Assembly (NCBI RefSeq): GCF_014638915.1
Contig: NZ_BMFQ01000003.1
Span: forward strand, 62,001 to 126,000
Length of the DNA: 64,000 nucleotides
Source of the DNA: Xanthomarina arctica
Lineage (GTDB): Bacteria; Bacteroidota; Bacteroidia; Flavobacteriales; Flavobacteriaceae
Reading direction: 5' to 3'
Position numbers and translations under genes: made by a program. This document shows, piece by piece, positions 16,755 to 22,985 of the stretch (positions within the stretch are counted from its first letter, which is position 1; every line of letters begins with the position of its first letter). The notes below the pieces were generated by a model. That model made no database searches and had not been told where the DNA came from. It was given only the letters and a program-made list of their open reading frames with translations.

Positions 16755-17357
16755 TCAAAAAAGAGGAATGTCTAATGTCTTTTTTTCAATTTTAAAAAAT
16801 AATTCTTTTCCATCTCTTGTATCATGAGAATTATGGGCATCTTCCATTAAAAGAATATTAAAATAAGGTTTAAAGTACTCAAGATATTCAGGCTTTGAGC
16901 CTCCAAAAGGTGGTTTATCTTCATTCAAAACTGCATCAAACAATAATCCCACTACTTTCCCTTTGCTTGAAAGTAATTCAAACGATTTTGTGGCATAAGC
17001 TGGCCTTAAATTAGGATCGATAGCACAGAAAAATGTTTGTTCAATTATTAAATTGAAGGACATCTCTAAGTCGAAAAAATTACTCAGAATTAAATGTGCC
17101 GGTGGAAAAGAAGGAACTCTTGTTTTTATATTAGATAATGCCGTTTTAGACACATCCACTACATATACATTTTTAAAACCTTTATAGTGTAAATATTCTG
17201 CTTCATAAGAATGACCTCCTCCAGGAATTAGTATTTTAAGATTTTTATCAGATAATTGATCGATATAGGCTTTTAAAGGAGGTGAAACTTCACCTAAATC
17301 CCAACCAGTATCTTTATTTTTATATCGATTATCCCAAAAATCTTTAGTTAAACTCAT
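16755..17357 (-). CDS. Thiopurine S-methyltransferase-like SAM methyltransferase
   Basis: 200 residues. It begins with DFWDNRYKNKDTGWDLGE, the TPMT-family signature, followed by the SAM-binding ILIPGGGHSYEAEYL (about 42-56) and VYVVDVSKTAL. Later segments QTFFCAIDP and PPFGGSKPEYLEYF also fit. TPMT relatives methylate thiols, halides and, in some organisms, sulfide. It is the last gene of the minus-strand run HMA - DUF3365 - thioredoxin - TPMT, overlapping thioredoxin by one base. Being co-transcribed with sulfur genes makes methylation of sulfide or a small thiol plausible, an inference only. Confidence 0.8.
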   Translation of the reverse strand: MSLTKDFWDNRYKNKDTGWDLGEVSPPLKAYIDQLSDKNLKILIPGGGHSYEAEYLHYKGFKNVYVVDVSKTALSNIKTRVPSFPPAHLILSNFFDLEMSFNLIIEQTFFCAIDPNLRPAYATKSFELLSSKGKVVGLLFDAVLNEDKPPFGGSKPEYLEYFKPYFNILLMEDAHNSHDTRDGKELFFKIEKKTLDIPLF

Positions 17358-17653
17358 TAATTAGATGTGTTAATTATATTGATAATTTCATCCTTTTGAA
17401 GGACTCCAGATTGTCTCCAAATCTGTTTCCCTTTTTTAAATAACATTAACGTCGGAACGCCTTTAACTTGATATTTAGCAGCTAAAGATTGATTTTTATC
17501 GACATCAATTTTAATAATTGAAACGTTTTCTCCCATAGTGTCTTTAACTTGCTTTAATATAGGTGACATCATTTTACATGGGCCACACCATTCTGCAAAA
17601 AAGTCTACGAGAACAGGTTTATCCTGATTGATTATTTCTGAAAATTTATTCAT
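17357..17653 (-). CDS. trxA: Thioredoxin
   Basis: 98 residues from the ATG at 17653, a normal thioredoxin length. The open frame extends further upstream but overlaps the preceding gene, so the internal start one base after that gene's stop is preferred. The active site WCGPC (22-26) follows PVLVDFFAE, and the cis-proline segment KGVPTLM is present. It lacks a signal peptide and is cytosolic. It would reduce disulfides and persulfides. Between a DUF3365 haem lipoprotein and a thiol methyltransferase gene, it may release sulfide from protein or low-molecular persulfides. Confidence 0.92.
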   Translation of the reverse strand: MNKFSEIINQDKPVLVDFFAEWCGPCKMMSPILKQVKDTMGENVSIIKIDVDKNQSLAAKYQVKGVPTLMLFKKGKQIWRQSGVLQKDEIINIINTSN

Positions 17654-17654
17654 G

Positions 17655-18263
17655 TTATTCTTTCTTAAAATTAACTTGCCAGAGACCTCTAACTTCATTG
17701 ACACCGTAACCAATAGCTATGTCATTTGGATAAAGCGCTTTAATAGTCTTATATGCCTCATTATTTAACTCTCTATTTGGTGTTCCATGGCATTGTAAAC
17801 ACATAGAATTGGTTGTAATTGGATAATAAAATGTTACTTCTGTATCTGTTTCCTCTAAAATAGGCTTTGGTTCTTGCTGAGATGCAATAACATTTTTAAA
17901 GGTTTCTATATATTGTAATTCTTTTGAATGTGCTTGATTTTCTGGGTTTCTAGGTTTATCTGATACACGTTTTATGTTTGCCTTAAAAGCAACAGACATA
18001 CTATCTGTTAATGGATAAGCTTTTATATTGCAAAATTCAACAGCTGCTAATGTTCCTTTTTCCTGTATGGCTTTCATTAAGTTTTTTCCCAATACCGCCT
18101 GGGTTGTCAAAGCATATTTTAGACCTTCTTCTTCATAATCTATAGCTTGAACAACCGCTGTTACTGATGGCTCTTCAACGTTTGTATTAGGGACTTCCTT
18201 ACCTTGTTTGCAACTAATTAAAAAGAGAATCAAAACCGGAAATATATAGTACGTTTTTTTCAT
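17655..18263 (-). CDS. DUF3365 (Tll0287-like) c-type haem lipoprotein
   Basis: 202 residues. The N-terminal signal has a lipobox (LISC, Cys18). The C-terminal half holds a haem-attachment motif CLQCH (155-159) within TNSMCLQCHG, and ends in GYGVNEVRGLWQVNF, the typical tail of DUF3365 (Tll0287-like) domains. Such domains are proposed redox or gas sensors; here it stands alone on a lipid anchor, so it may be a periplasmic electron carrier or haem sensor. It begins 2 bp after the HMA gene and is followed within 1 bp by thioredoxin. The fused cytochrome c maturation gene lies nearby (22986-26180). Confidence 0.8.
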   Translation of the reverse strand: MKKTYYIFPVLILFLISCKQGKEVPNTNVEEPSVTAVVQAIDYEEEGLKYALTTQAVLGKNLMKAIQEKGTLAAVEFCNIKAYPLTDSMSVAFKANIKRVSDKPRNPENQAHSKELQYIETFKNVIASQQEPKPILEETDTEVTFYYPITTNSMCLQCHGTPNRELNNEAYKTIKALYPNDIAIGYGVNEVRGLWQVNFKKE

Positions 18264-18265
18264 AT

Positions 18266-18532
18266 TTAACCAAGTTTTCCTGTTGCACAGCTTATATACG
18301 ATTTCGCTTTTGAAACTATGGTGTTCTGATCTAAATCTAAAGGATAACCTATTTTTTTCAAGGTCTCTTTAACTAGAGAAATATCGTCATCATGAAGATA
18401 ATTAAAAGATATTTTACTTCCTTCTATATCAATTTCTAAATCTGAAATGTTTTTAATTTTCGATAATTTATTAGTGATGGTATTAGCACAACCTCCACAT
18501 TTTAAATTTTGAACAATTATGGATGTATTCAT
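18266..18532 (-). CDS. Heavy-metal-associated (HMA) domain protein
   Basis: 88 residues. The N-terminal ferredoxin-like HMA domain has the metal motif KCGGCANTI (Cys12, Cys15). The C-terminal extension (about 68-88) adds another Cys (SYISCATGKLG). It resembles CopZ/MerP-type carriers, but the context is sulfur metabolism, so the two cysteines might carry sulfur or metal. Its ATG falls inside the first two bases of a six-copy 55-bp repeat that forms the whole upstream spacer. It heads the run HMA - DUF3365 - trx - TPMT. Confidence 0.8.
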   Translation of the reverse strand: MNTSIIVQNLKCGGCANTITNKLSKIKNISDLEIDIEGSKISFNYLHDDDISLVKETLKKIGYPLDLDQNTIVSKAKSYISCATGKLG

Positions 18533-18860
18533 TTTTATTTTCTATTTTATAATTAGGTAAAATGTGTTCGCTTTAAGCTCGGTTCATTTTTATTTTCTAT
18601 TTTATAATTAGGTAAAATGTGTTCGCTTTAAGCTCGGTTCATTTTTATTTTCTATTTTATAATTAGGTAAAATGTGTTCGCTTTAAGCTCGGTTCATTTT
18701 TATTTTCTATTTTATAATTAGGTAAAATGTGTTCGCTTTAAGCTCGGTTCATTTTTATTTTCTATTCTATAATTAGGTAAAATGTGTTCGCTTTAAGCTC
18801 GGTTCATTTTTATTTTCTATTTTATAATTAGGTAAAATGTGTTCGCTTTAAGCTCGGTTC
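18531..18860. repeat. Six perfect 55-bp tandem repeats forming the rhodanese/HMA spacer
   Basis: Unit starts at 18531, 18586, 18641, 18696, 18751 and 18806; array end 18860. All six are identical except one T-to-C change in the fifth. The array fills exactly the space between the rhodanese stop and the HMA start. Both edges carry ATGAA, which suggests slippage between short homologies. On the minus strand each unit contains ATGAACCGAGCTTAA, a four-codon mini-frame. Near-identity indicates recent expansion. It sets the 5' leader length of the HMA operon. Confidence 0.95.
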
Positions 18861-18861
18861 A

Positions 18862-19233
18862 TTATTCCTTTTTGTTATAATTTAAAATTCCTCCTTCTAA
18901 ATCGTAAATTTTTAAAAAGCCCATTTCTGATAACTTTAAGGCAGATTTCTTACTTCTAGCACCACTTCTGCAATAAACATAAACAGGTTGTTCTTTATCT
19001 AATTCCTTAAATTGATTCTCAAAATCTTCTGAAAAAAAATCAATATTTATAGCACCTTCTATATGCCCTTCTTGAAATTCTTCAGGTGTTCTAACATCTA
19101 TCAGTTGTACATTTTGACCCTCTATTAGAGTTTTAAACTCTGAAAGAGACAGTAACACTGCAGATTCTTGCTCTTGAGCATTTACAGTAAAAGCGGAAGC
19201 GATTATAACGAATAAAAAAAGGATGTTTTTCAT
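18862..19233 (-). CDS. Secreted single-domain rhodanese
   Basis: 123 residues. A signal peptide (hydrophobic 4-17, ending VNAQ) precedes one rhodanese domain: QLIDVRTPEEFQEGHIEGAINI and the active-site loop CRSGARS (Cys88). It would act in the periplasm as a sulfur transferase, carrying persulfide sulfur. Its own promoter has a GTAAC-type box 22 bp upstream of TAAATTTA, and a strong terminator isolates it from the persulfide dioxygenase gene upstream. The 3' spacer is the 55-bp tandem array. Confidence 0.9.
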   Translation of the reverse strand: MKNILFLFVIIASAFTVNAQEQESAVLLSLSEFKTLIEGQNVQLIDVRTPEEFQEGHIEGAINIDFFSEDFENQFKELDKEQPVYVYCRSGARSKKSALKLSEMGFLKIYDLEGGILNYNKKE

Positions 19234-19258
19234 GTTGATTTTTGGTTTTATGGAAGTA

Positions 19259-19302
19259 TAAATTTAAGCATTTTCCACAACTATATTAGTAACATTAGTT
19301 AC
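19259..19302 (-). promoter_or_regulatory. Rhodanese promoter with Crp/Fnr-type box
   Basis: On the minus strand the perfect-arm box GTAACTAATGTTAC (19289-19302) is followed after exactly 22 bp by TAAATTTA (19259-19266). The start codon is 55 bp from the box. Confidence 0.75.
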
Positions 19303-19308
19303 ATAAAA

Positions 19309-19334
19309 AAAGAGCGACAAAATTGTCGCTCTTT
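19309..19334 (-). terminator. Strong terminator after the persulfide dioxygenase fusion
   Basis: Perfect 12-bp stem AAAGAGCGACAA/TTGTCGCTCTTT with a 2-bp spacer, followed on the minus strand by a T-run. It lies 24 bp past the stop of the 19358-20773 gene and just upstream of the rhodanese box. Confidence 0.85.
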
Positions 19335-19357
19335 AAAATTTTAAAAATAATCTTATG

Positions 19358-20773
19358 CTATTTTAATGTTGAAGGACAAACAAAATTAGTAACTGGAACT
19401 CCAGAATCTTTAATTTTAGAAAAACCACCAGCAACATCTACCAAATTATGAATGCCTCTACTTTTTAATATAGATGCTGCAATAACAGATCTATAACCTC
19501 CAGCACAATGAACGTAGAACGGTTTATTATCTGGGAACTCCGATAAATAATCATTTAATGAATCTAAAGGCGTAAAATGTGCATTCTCAACATGCTCTGC
19601 AGTATATTCACCTTCTTTTCTAACATCAAATACAACATCTTTAATATCGTTGTATTTATTTTTAAATTCTTCAGCTGAAATGGCTTCAATAGTATCGTAT
19701 TCTAAACCATCTTTTTTCCAAGCTTCAAAACTTCCATCCAAGTAACCTATTACATTATCAAAACCTACTCTCGATAATCTAGTAATAACTTCCTCTTCTC
19801 TTCCTTTGGGAGCAACCAGTAAAATAGGTTGTTTCACATCTACAATTAAGGCACCAACCCACGGAGCAAATCCGCCATCGATACCAATAAAAATAGAACG
19901 TGGAATATGTCCTTTTACAAAATCGTTTTGATGACGCACATCTAAAACAATGGCTTCCGATTCATTAGCTACCGTTTCAAATTCTTTAGGAGATAATGGT
20001 TTTTGAGATTTTTGCATCACATCATCAAAACTTTCATATCCTTGAATGTTTAACATGACATTCTGTGGGAAATAACCAGGAGGATCACTTAAACCATCTA
20101 ACAATTCGGTTATAAATTCCTCTTTGGTCATATCTGCTCTTAAAGCATAATTAACCTGTTTTTGATGTCCAAGAGTATCGGTAGTTTCCTTACTCATATT
20201 TTTACCACAAGCAGAGCCTGCGCCATGATTAGGATATACAATTAAATCGTCTCCTAAGGGCATGATTTTATTTCTTAAAGAATCAAAAAGGTAGCCAGCT
20301 AACTTTTCTTGAGTTAAATCTGACGCTATTTTTTGTGCTAAATCGGGTCTACCAACATCACCAATAAACAAAGTATCTCCAGTAACAATACCATGCTCCT
20401 TTCCATTCTCATCAATCAACAAATAAGTGGTGCTTTCCATAGTATGTCCAGGCGTGTGAATGGCTTTTATTTTGTAATCTCCAACATTAAAAACTTGTCC
20501 ATCTTCCGCAATAATAGCTTCATAAGAAGGATTTGCAGTTGGCCCAAAAACAATATCTGCACCAGTTTTCTTTTTTAAATCTAAATGCCCACTAACAAAA
20601 TCTGCATGAAAATGTGTTTCAAAAATATATTTAATTTTTGCATCGTCAAGTTTTGCTCTTTTAATATATGGTTGCACTTCTCTTAATGGATCAATTATAG
20701 CCGCTTCACCATTGCTTTCTATATAATAGGCTGCATGTGCTAAACAACCTGTATAAATTTGCTCAATTTTCAT
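19358..20773 (-). CDS. Persulfide dioxygenase-rhodanese fusion (CstB-like)
   Basis: 471 residues. An N-terminal metallo-beta-lactamase fold with THFHADF (His54, His56, Asp58), TPGH (His110) and TGDTLF (Asp133) is followed by two rhodanese domains (about 262-360 and 365-470). The residue after Asp58 is Phe, not the second-metal His of zinc hydrolases, as expected for mono-iron ETHE1/CstB enzymes. The first rhodanese has no active-site Cys (APKGREE); the second does (HCAGGYRS, Cys423). Order and residue losses match CstB. It would oxidise persulfide sulfur to sulfite or thiosulfate in the cytosol, downstream of SQR. TauE/SafE next door could export the sulfite. Confidence 0.9.
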   Translation of the reverse strand: MKIEQIYTGCLAHAAYYIESNGEAAIIDPLREVQPYIKRAKLDDAKIKYIFETHFHADFVSGHLDLKKKTGADIVFGPTANPSYEAIIAEDGQVFNVGDYKIKAIHTPGHTMESTTYLLIDENGKEHGIVTGDTLFIGDVGRPDLAQKIASDLTQEKLAGYLFDSLRNKIMPLGDDLIVYPNHGAGSACGKNMSKETTDTLGHQKQVNYALRADMTKEEFITELLDGLSDPPGYFPQNVMLNIQGYESFDDVMQKSQKPLSPKEFETVANESEAIVLDVRHQNDFVKGHIPRSIFIGIDGGFAPWVGALIVDVKQPILLVAPKGREEEVITRLSRVGFDNVIGYLDGSFEAWKKDGLEYDTIEAISAEEFKNKYNDIKDVVFDVRKEGEYTAEHVENAHFTPLDSLNDYLSEFPDNKPFYVHCAGGYRSVIAASILKSRGIHNLVDVAGGFSKIKDSGVPVTNFVCPSTLK

Positions 20774-20855
20774 CTGTTTATAATTTTATGTTTTTGTAAA
20801 AATGAAGAACCTAATAGGATCTAATTTTTGAAATTCTATATTTAAATTAATACTA

Positions 20856-20899
20856 CAAAAATAATCATGATATTCGTTATATGCAGTAACATTAGTTAC
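20856..20899 (-). promoter_or_regulatory. Persulfide dioxygenase promoter with Crp/Fnr-type box
   Basis: On the minus strand the perfect-arm box GTAACTAATGTTAC (20886-20899) is followed after exactly 22 bp by TATTTTTG (20856-20863), a perfect TAnnTTTG. The start codon is 112 bp from the box, giving a leader of about 75 nt. It lies just past the TauE stop. Confidence 0.78.
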
Positions 20900-20908
20900 A
20901 ATTTAACC

Positions 20909-21709
20909 TTAAAGCGTTAGTTCTTTATAAATTATATAAACTGCCATTAATAATACAAACCAACCAAATCCTTTTTTTAATTTCTTACCATCTATAAAAT
21001 TTGAAAGGTAAGTACCAATAAAAATACCTAAGACAGAGATTGCTGTAAAACCTAATAAAAATAACCAATCTATTTCTAAATGCCCAAAATCTCCAGTAAA
21101 ACCAATTAAAGAATTGATAGCTATTATTAAAAGCGATGTCCCAACAGCTTTTTTCATAGGTAATTTAGCCAAAGCTATTAAAGCTGGAATAATAATAAAA
21201 CCTCCTCCTGCTCCAACAAGACCCGTAAATAACCCAATAACAAACGCCTGAATAAAGATTATGACATAGTTTAATTTTTCATTTTCTGGAGCTTTAATTA
21301 ATTTTTTTCTATCAATTAGCATTGATTTTGAAGCAACTAGCATGATAATGGCGAAAAGTGTCATTATCCCCATACTCTTTGTCACCACATAATTATTTAC
21401 AACAAATAATGTATCTGGTAAGGCTGGCAAAATAAAGCGTCTGGTCAGGTAAACTGCTGTAAAGGCAGGTATAGAAAAAATAATTGCTACTTTAAAATTG
21501 ACTAATTTTTTTTGAATATTTTTAATGGTACCAAAAGCAGATGAAGTCCCTACTATAAAAAGCGAATACGAAGTTGCTAAAATCGGATTTAAACCAAATA
21601 AATAAACTAATACCGGGACTGTAAGTATGGACCCTCCTCCTCCAATTAAACCTAGGACGACTCCTATAAAAAGCGCTCCAATATATCCAAAAATGGTATT
21701 TAAATCCAT
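20909..21709 (-). CDS. TauE/SafE-family sulfite/anion exporter
   Basis: 266 residues, seven to eight TM helices. Both halves carry the TauE/SafE pattern: GVVLGLIGGGGSILTVPVLVYLFGL near the N-terminus and GLFTGLVGAGGGFIIIPALI near 160-180. Family members export sulfite, sulfoacetate or related anions. It lies 27 bp downstream of the Crp/Fnr gene, probably in one transcript with it, and just upstream of the persulfide dioxygenase that would make sulfite. Confidence 0.9.
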   Translation of the reverse strand: MDLNTIFGYIGALFIGVVLGLIGGGGSILTVPVLVYLFGLNPILATSYSLFIVGTSSAFGTIKNIQKKLVNFKVAIIFSIPAFTAVYLTRRFILPALPDTLFVVNNYVVTKSMGIMTLFAIIMLVASKSMLIDRKKLIKAPENEKLNYVIIFIQAFVIGLFTGLVGAGGGFIIIPALIALAKLPMKKAVGTSLLIIAINSLIGFTGDFGHLEIDWLFLLGFTAISVLGIFIGTYLSNFIDGKKLKKGFGWFVLLMAVYIIYKELTL

Positions 21710-21736
21710 GTATTACTTATTGTGAAAACTTAATTT

Positions 21737-22369
21737 TTAAAGATCTAATAATGTAATTCTATTTCTATTGATTTTTATCTGATGATTATTTTCCAAAGCT
21801 TTTAATATTCTGGATATAACAACCCTAGATGTATGCATATCGTTAGCAATTTGCTGATGTGTGACATGAATTTCATCATTATGATTTACCATGGCCTTAT
21901 CTCTCAGGTATTTCAATAGACGCTCGTCCATTTTTAAAAATGCAATAGTATCTATAGCTTCTAATAATTCCGACATCCTCTCATGATAACTTTGAAGGAT
22001 AAAGTTTTGCCAGCTTTTATATTTCCCCATCCATAGGCTCATATGCTCAACAGGAATCATTATTAATGTGGTATCTGTTTCAGCAACAGCTCTAATCTCA
22101 CTTTTTTTCTGTCCCATGCAACAAGATAAAGTCATGGCGCAGGTATCACCACTTTCAATAAAATAGAGAATAAGTTCATCGCCATTTTCGTCTTCCCTTA
22201 GAATTTTCACAGCACCACTTATTAATAAAGGCATGGATTTAATATAATCCCCAATTTCTATAAGCATGCTACCTTCTGGAATTTCTTTAAAAACACCTAC
22301 TTGGTTAATTTCCTGAAGTAGCTCGTCTTCAAAAAGATACCCGAAATTATCTTTTAATTCTTCTATCAT
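21737..22369 (-). CDS. Crp/Fnr-family regulator, candidate controller of the sulfide genes
   Basis: 210 residues from the ATG at 22369. The open frame can be extended to a TTG at 22414, but a perfect -7 element (TAAATTTG, 22396-22403) lies inside that extension, so the shorter start is preferred. A cyclic-nucleotide-binding-like fold (about 20-120), a dimer helix and a winged helix with HQQIANDMHTSRVVISRILK (171-190) are present. The effector region contains GDTCAMTLSCC (Cys77, Cys83, Cys84) where CRP would bind cAMP phosphate, suggesting thiol or persulfide sensing instead. It heads a likely operon with TauE/SafE inside the sulfide cluster. That it binds GTAAC-N4-GTTAC is inferred from location and site distribution. 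Confidence 0.85.
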   Translation of the reverse strand: MIEELKDNFGYLFEDELLQEINQVGVFKEIPEGSMLIEIGDYIKSMPLLISGAVKILREDENGDELILYFIESGDTCAMTLSCCMGQKKSEIRAVAETDTTLIMIPVEHMSLWMGKYKSWQNFILQSYHERMSELLEAIDTIAFLKMDERLLKYLRDKAMVNHNDEIHVTHQQIANDMHTSRVVISRILKALENNHQIKINRNRITLLDL

Positions 22370-22395
22370 TTTAGCAACTATAACGTTTAGTTTTA

Positions 22396-22438
22396 CAAAT
22401 TTACTGTTTAACAATTAAATCCAATTGATATTTATCAT
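22396..22438 (-). promoter_or_regulatory. Promoter of the sulfur-cluster Crp/Fnr gene with an Fnr-like box
   Basis: On the minus strand ATGATAAATATCAA (22425-22438), a TGAT-N4-ATCA palindrome of FNR type, is followed after 21 bp by TAAATTTG (22396-22403). The start codon at 22369 is 26 bp from the -7 element. This differs from the GTAAC box, so the gene may be under the other regulator. Confidence 0.6.
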
Positions 22439-22481
22439 ATTCTCAAAAACTCTAATATTACTGATAACTAACTGAAAATGA

Positions 22482-22919
22482 ATGAATAAAAATATTTTTA
22501 ACAAGGTTTTAACCGAAAAGTCCATTAAAAATACCTATCTTTATAGCATGATAGCACAGGACAAATTAGAAAACGAAGTATTTTTAAAAGAATCTTTAAC
22601 GTATTTAGAGAACTTAGGATTCGATAACATTCAAGCAGATGTTGAAGGTTATGAAACACCAAAATCCTACCTTAAAATGGGAAGCGATATTACCATTACG
22701 CCAGATATAGTGGCTGAAAAAGGTGGAAGAAAGCATTATTTTGAAATCAGTTTAAAATCTGAAGAACCTAAATTACTAAAATCTAAATGGCGTTTTCTAG
22801 ATGTACTTACACGCATGAAAGACCACAGATTTAAAATCATTACACGTCGTGGACATTATAAATTCACACAAGACATGCTAGATGATTTGAATTTAGATAA
22901 AAGTCCGATAAAACTTTAA
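22482..22919 (+). CDS. Conserved-looking hypothetical protein, restriction-fold-like pattern
   Basis: 145 residues, no signal or TM. A helical N-terminus is followed by alternating strands: ITITPDIVAEKGGRKHYFEISL, then KWRFLDVLTRMKDHRFKIITRRGHYKF. The spacing of Asp (TPDIV), Glu (FEI) and Lys (SLKS) recalls PD-(D/E)xK nuclease-like folds, but the exact ExK arrangement is absent, so nuclease activity is not claimed. An internal start at the MIAQDK Met is possible. It is expressed rightward and ends at a bidirectional terminator shared with the ccs gene. Function unknown. Confidence 0.65.
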   Translation: MNKNIFNKVLTEKSIKNTYLYSMIAQDKLENEVFLKESLTYLENLGFDNIQADVEGYETPKSYLKMGSDITITPDIVAEKGGRKHYFEISLKSEEPKLLKSKWRFLDVLTRMKDHRFKIITRRGHYKFTQDMLDDLNLDKSPIKL

Positions 22920-22937
22920 AAGAATACTCACTTAAAC

Positions 22938-22968
22938 AAAAAAAGACTGCAATTTGCAGTCTTTTTTT
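22938..22968. terminator. Bidirectional terminator between convergent genes
   Basis: AAAAAAAGACTGCAA/TTGCAGTCTTTTTTT stem around a single T: an 8-bp GC-containing core flanked by A- and T-runs, so it works on both strands. It serves the genes ending at 22919 (+) and 22986 (-). Confidence 0.9.
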
Positions 22969-22985
22969 GTTTGTATCATATGCCG

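Noticed and set aside
17654-17713. Upstream 20-codon extension of thioredoxin
   Set aside because: It overlaps the DUF3365 gene almost entirely and the internal ATG gives a normal-length thioredoxin.
10629-18860. Possible CRISPR arrays (regular repeats at 10.6 and 18.5 kb)
   Set aside because: Units are contiguous with no unique spacers, and no cas genes are near. They are simple tandem repeats.
22370-22414. TTG-started extension of the sulfur-cluster Crp/Fnr protein
   Set aside because: The TAAATTTG element at 22396-22403 lies within it; the ATG at 22369 is the better start.
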